Shown: piece after piece, positions 61,701 to 64,000 of the stretch
Layout of the letters: each line of letters starts with the position of its first letter
Position numbering within the stretch: the first letter of the stretch is position 1
From: Siphonodentalium dalli
Taxonomy: Eukaryota > Mollusca > Scaphopoda > Gadilida > Siphonodentaliidae
Assembly (NCBI GenBank): GCA_032622095.1
Contig: CP136061.1
Location: 188,796,369 to 188,860,368 of the forward strand
DNA length: 64,000 bases
Direction of reading: 5' to 3'
Notes under the pieces: model-generated
What the model saw: the letters and a program-made list of their open reading frames with translations, nothing else
Database searches by the model: none
What the model was told of the DNA's origin: nothing
Made by a program: the position numbers and the translations under genes

Positions 61701-64000
61701 GAACACACAGACAGACAGACAGATTTCCCAAGATATATAATAGACTAGCCGATGAGCCCGACGTTGTCCGGGCTATTCAAAAACCAAATTTCAAGTCGAT
61801 AGCTCTACCCAGCCCGACGTTGTCCGGGCTATGCAAAAACCAAATTTCAAGTCGATAGCTCGCCAATACGACAACGACGACCGCCTGGTCAAACTACACA
61901 CACGTACCAAGTTTCGTCCCGATCGGTCGAGAATCGTAGATTTGTATAAATGACAGACAGACAAACAGACAAACAGAGGTCTTCAAAATATATATGAGAC
62001 TAGCAGGTGGACCCGACTTCGTCCGGGCCGTTTCCCCTCTGCTTTTCGGTGAATTGCGCGATTTGACCTTGAATTGTCCATTTTGAAGGTCAAGGTCAGG
62101 TGGGGTCACGATTTGACCCGTCCAAAACACTGCCCGGACACAAGTACCCGACAAAAGTACCCATCGAAATCCATCCGGTTTTACCCGATTTGACCTCGAA
62201 TTGATCATTTTGAAGGTCAAGGTCAGGTCGGGGTGACGATTTGACCCGTCCAAAACACTCAGTGGACAAAAGTAACCCCATGTATCAAATTTCGTCGAAA
62301 GCCCATAAAAATTCGCGATATGACCTTGAATTGACCCGAGTTCAAGGTCAAGGTCACGTCGCACGGATTTGAGCTCGAATTGATCAATTTGAAGGTCAAG
62401 GTCAGGTCGGGTCGCGATTTGACCCGTCCAAAACACTCAGTGGACAAAGGTAACCCTATGTATAAATGTCGAAATCCCATAAAAATTATCGATTTGACCT
62501 TGAATTGACCCGATTTCAAGGTCAATGTCACGTCACAACGGGCAAACGAATAGGCGTACGACACTCCCCATACGAAAGTATCCATAGACACTAATTTTCA
62601 TCGAAATCCCGTGATACTCGGGCGTTTGACCTTGAAATTACCCGATTTCAAGGTTAAGGTCACGTCGCACGGGGCAAATTAATAGGCACGTGCCACTCCC
62701 CGGCCGAAAGTAACCCACATACCAAGTTCATCGAAATCGGCTCGGCCGTTTTCGAGTCCATCGCGAACACACAGGCAGACAGACAGATTTCCCAAGATAT
62801 ATAATAGACTAGCCGATGAGCCCGACGTTGTCCGGGCTATTCAAAAACCAAATTTCAAGTCGATAGCTCTACCCAGCCCGACGTTGTCCGGGCTATGCAA
62901 AAACCAAATTTCAAGTCGATAGCTCGCCAATACGACAACGACGACCGCCTGGTCAAACTACACACACGTACCAAATTTCAAGTCGATAGCTCCACCCGTT
63001 TCCGATATCTCGTCTGCGCATGCGCGAAGCGGGCGCCGCACGGGCTCGCCCAATACGACAACGTCGACCGCCCTGGTCAAACTACACACACGTACCAAGT
63101 TTCGTCCCGATCGGTCGAGAATCGTAGATTTGTATAAATGACAGACAGACAAACAGACAAACAGAGGTCTTTCAAAATATATATGAGACTAGCAGGTGGA
63201 CCCGACTTCGTCCGGGCCGTTTCCCCTCTGCTTTTCGGCGAATTGCGCGATTTGACCTTGAATTGTCCATTTTGAAGGTCAAGGTCAGGTGGGTCACGAT
63301 TTGACCCGTCCAAAACACTGCCCGGACACAAGTACCCGACAAAAGTACCCATCGAAATCCATCCGGTTTTACCCGATTTGACCTCGAATTGATCATTTTG
63401 AAGGTCAAGGTCAGGTCGGGGTGACGATTGACCCGTCCAAAACACTCAGTGGACAAAAGTAACCCCATGTATCAAATTTCGTCGAAAGCCCATAAAAATT
63501 CGCGATGTGACCTTGAATTGACCCGATTTCAATGTCAAGGTCACGTCGCACGGATTTGACATCGAATTGATCAATTTGAAGGTCAGGTCGGGTCACGATT
63601 TGACCCGTCCAAAACACTCAGTGGACAAAAGTAACCCTATGTATAAAATGTCGTCGAAATCCATAAAAATTATCGATTTGACCTTGAATTGACCCGATTT
63701 CAAGGTCAAGGTCACGTCGCACGGGCAAACGAATGGGCGTACGACACTCCCCATACGAAAGTATCCATAAACACTAATTTTCATCGAAATCCCGTGATAC
63801 TCGGGCGTTTGACCTTGAAATTACCCGATTTCAAGGTCAAGGTCACGTCGCACGGGCAAATTAATAGGCACATGCCACTCCCCGACCGAAAGCACCCCCA
63901 CATACCAAGTTTCATCGAAATCGGCCGTTTTCGAGTCCATCGCGAACACACAGACAGACAGACAGAATTCCCAAGATATATAATAGACCTAGCCGATGAG
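52754..64000 (+). repeat. Higher-order tandem array, about 1.19 kb units in a 5.82 kb super-repeat
   Basis: Units begin ACTAGC(AGGT)GGACCCGACTT at 52,754, 53,935, 55,122, 56,178, 57,366, 58,558, 59,754, 60,942, 61,998 and 63,187. Two alternating subtypes are marked by 'ggatttgagctcg' (A) and 'ggatttgacatcg' (B), plus a shortened B (1,056 bp) and one rearranged unit (58,558-59,753). The order A, short B, A, B, rearranged, then A, short B, A, B recurs with a 5,820-bp offset. Each unit ends in (ACAG)n runs, 'ttcccaagatatataatagactagcc' style junctions and 'accaagtttcatcgaaatcgg', as in the tails of dispersed invertebrate retroposon-like repeats. Open frames of 140-180 codons repeated on both strands have no coding signature. 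The array continues past the window. Confidence 0.92.
58589..59690 (+). repeat. 122-bp subrepeats inside the rearranged array unit
   Basis: 'cgtttccgagatctggtctg' variants occur at 58,589, 58,711, 58,833 and 58,955, exactly 122 bp apart. After an (AC)n/(ACAG) tail and a new head at about 59,144, another run starts near 59,204. Each unit contains 'tgcgcatgcgcgaagctgg', 'gcacgggctcggcgacccga' and 'aatttcaagtcgatagctcc'. Regular units elsewhere carry one such module. Confidence 0.9.

Noticed and set aside
53830-63784. Repeated 140-180-codon frames on both strands (for example minus 53,830-54,372, plus 53,132-53,554)
   Set aside because: They recur with every tandem unit, overlap each other in opposite frames, differ by frameshifts between subtypes, and contain only repeat-derived words such as GQIVTRPDLQ; no protein domain.
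52754-64000. CRISPR-like or other bacterial repeat-spacer array
   Set aside because: The unit is over 1 kb with no short repeat/unique spacer alternation, and the window is clearly eukaryotic (spliced genes, MITEs).
1-64000. tRNA, rRNA or snRNA genes
   Set aside because: No cloverleaf with A and B boxes, rRNA core segment or snRNA signature was recognised; a B-box-like 'ggttcgagattcg' at about 6,084 has no matching A box or acceptor stem.

Overview
This is a eukaryotic, AT-rich and intron-rich window from an invertebrate animal. Two spliced protein-coding genes can be reconstructed from exon motifs, splice sites and matching phases. Almost everything else is transposon-derived or tandem repeat. 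The abundance of repeats carrying 'ggggcataactcc', the minisatellite-cored foldback elements and the two metazoan genes suggest a lophotrochozoan, most likely a mollusc. That placement is inference, not proof.

Minus strand, 2,493-25,333: eight exons of a GRIP-type multi-PDZ scaffold gene (glutamate-receptor-interacting protein family). They encode a short lead-in, PDZ1, PDZ2 and PDZ3. All eight exons join in a single frame, about 323 codons, with consensus GT/AG sites. The first exon(s) lie upstream of 25,333 and were not found. The remaining PDZ domains lie beyond base 1. The introns hold palindromic MITEs of the Tc1/mariner (TA), piggyBac-like (TTAA) and hAT (8-bp duplication) kinds, several within 10-35 bp of exon edges. 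A 4.7 kb inverted-repeat element with a minisatellite core sits at about 19.3-24.0 kb.

Between the divergent genes, 25.4-37.9 kb: a decayed non-LTR retrotransposon (27.2-28.6 kb), a foldback element, a long-TIR element (29.8-31.8 kb), a Tigger/pogo-type element (32.0-33.2 kb), a dispersed repeat copy and a G/C-rich minisatellite (36.15-36.7 kb).

Plus strand, 37,936-47,321: three exons of a secreted or membrane CUB-domain protein, made of a signal-peptide exon and two exons that together encode one complete calcium-binding-type CUB domain. The 8.5 kb intron splitting the CUB domain contains a 2.9 kb DNA transposon with about 450-bp TIRs and a broken zinc-finger gene, a 640-bp TTAA element, and an ORF1-only retroposon with a perfect 10-bp target duplication.

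From 48.0 kb to the end: a foldback element with a minisatellite core, a threefold 363-bp tandem repeat, and from 52,754 to 64,000 a higher-order tandem array. Its units of about 1.19 kb are organised in a 5.82 kb super-repeat, dense in TCAAGGTCA motifs. The long open frames in this array are repeat artefacts. From about 62,440 to the end, homopolymer indels rise sharply against otherwise identical copies, which points to unpolished sequence near a contig end.
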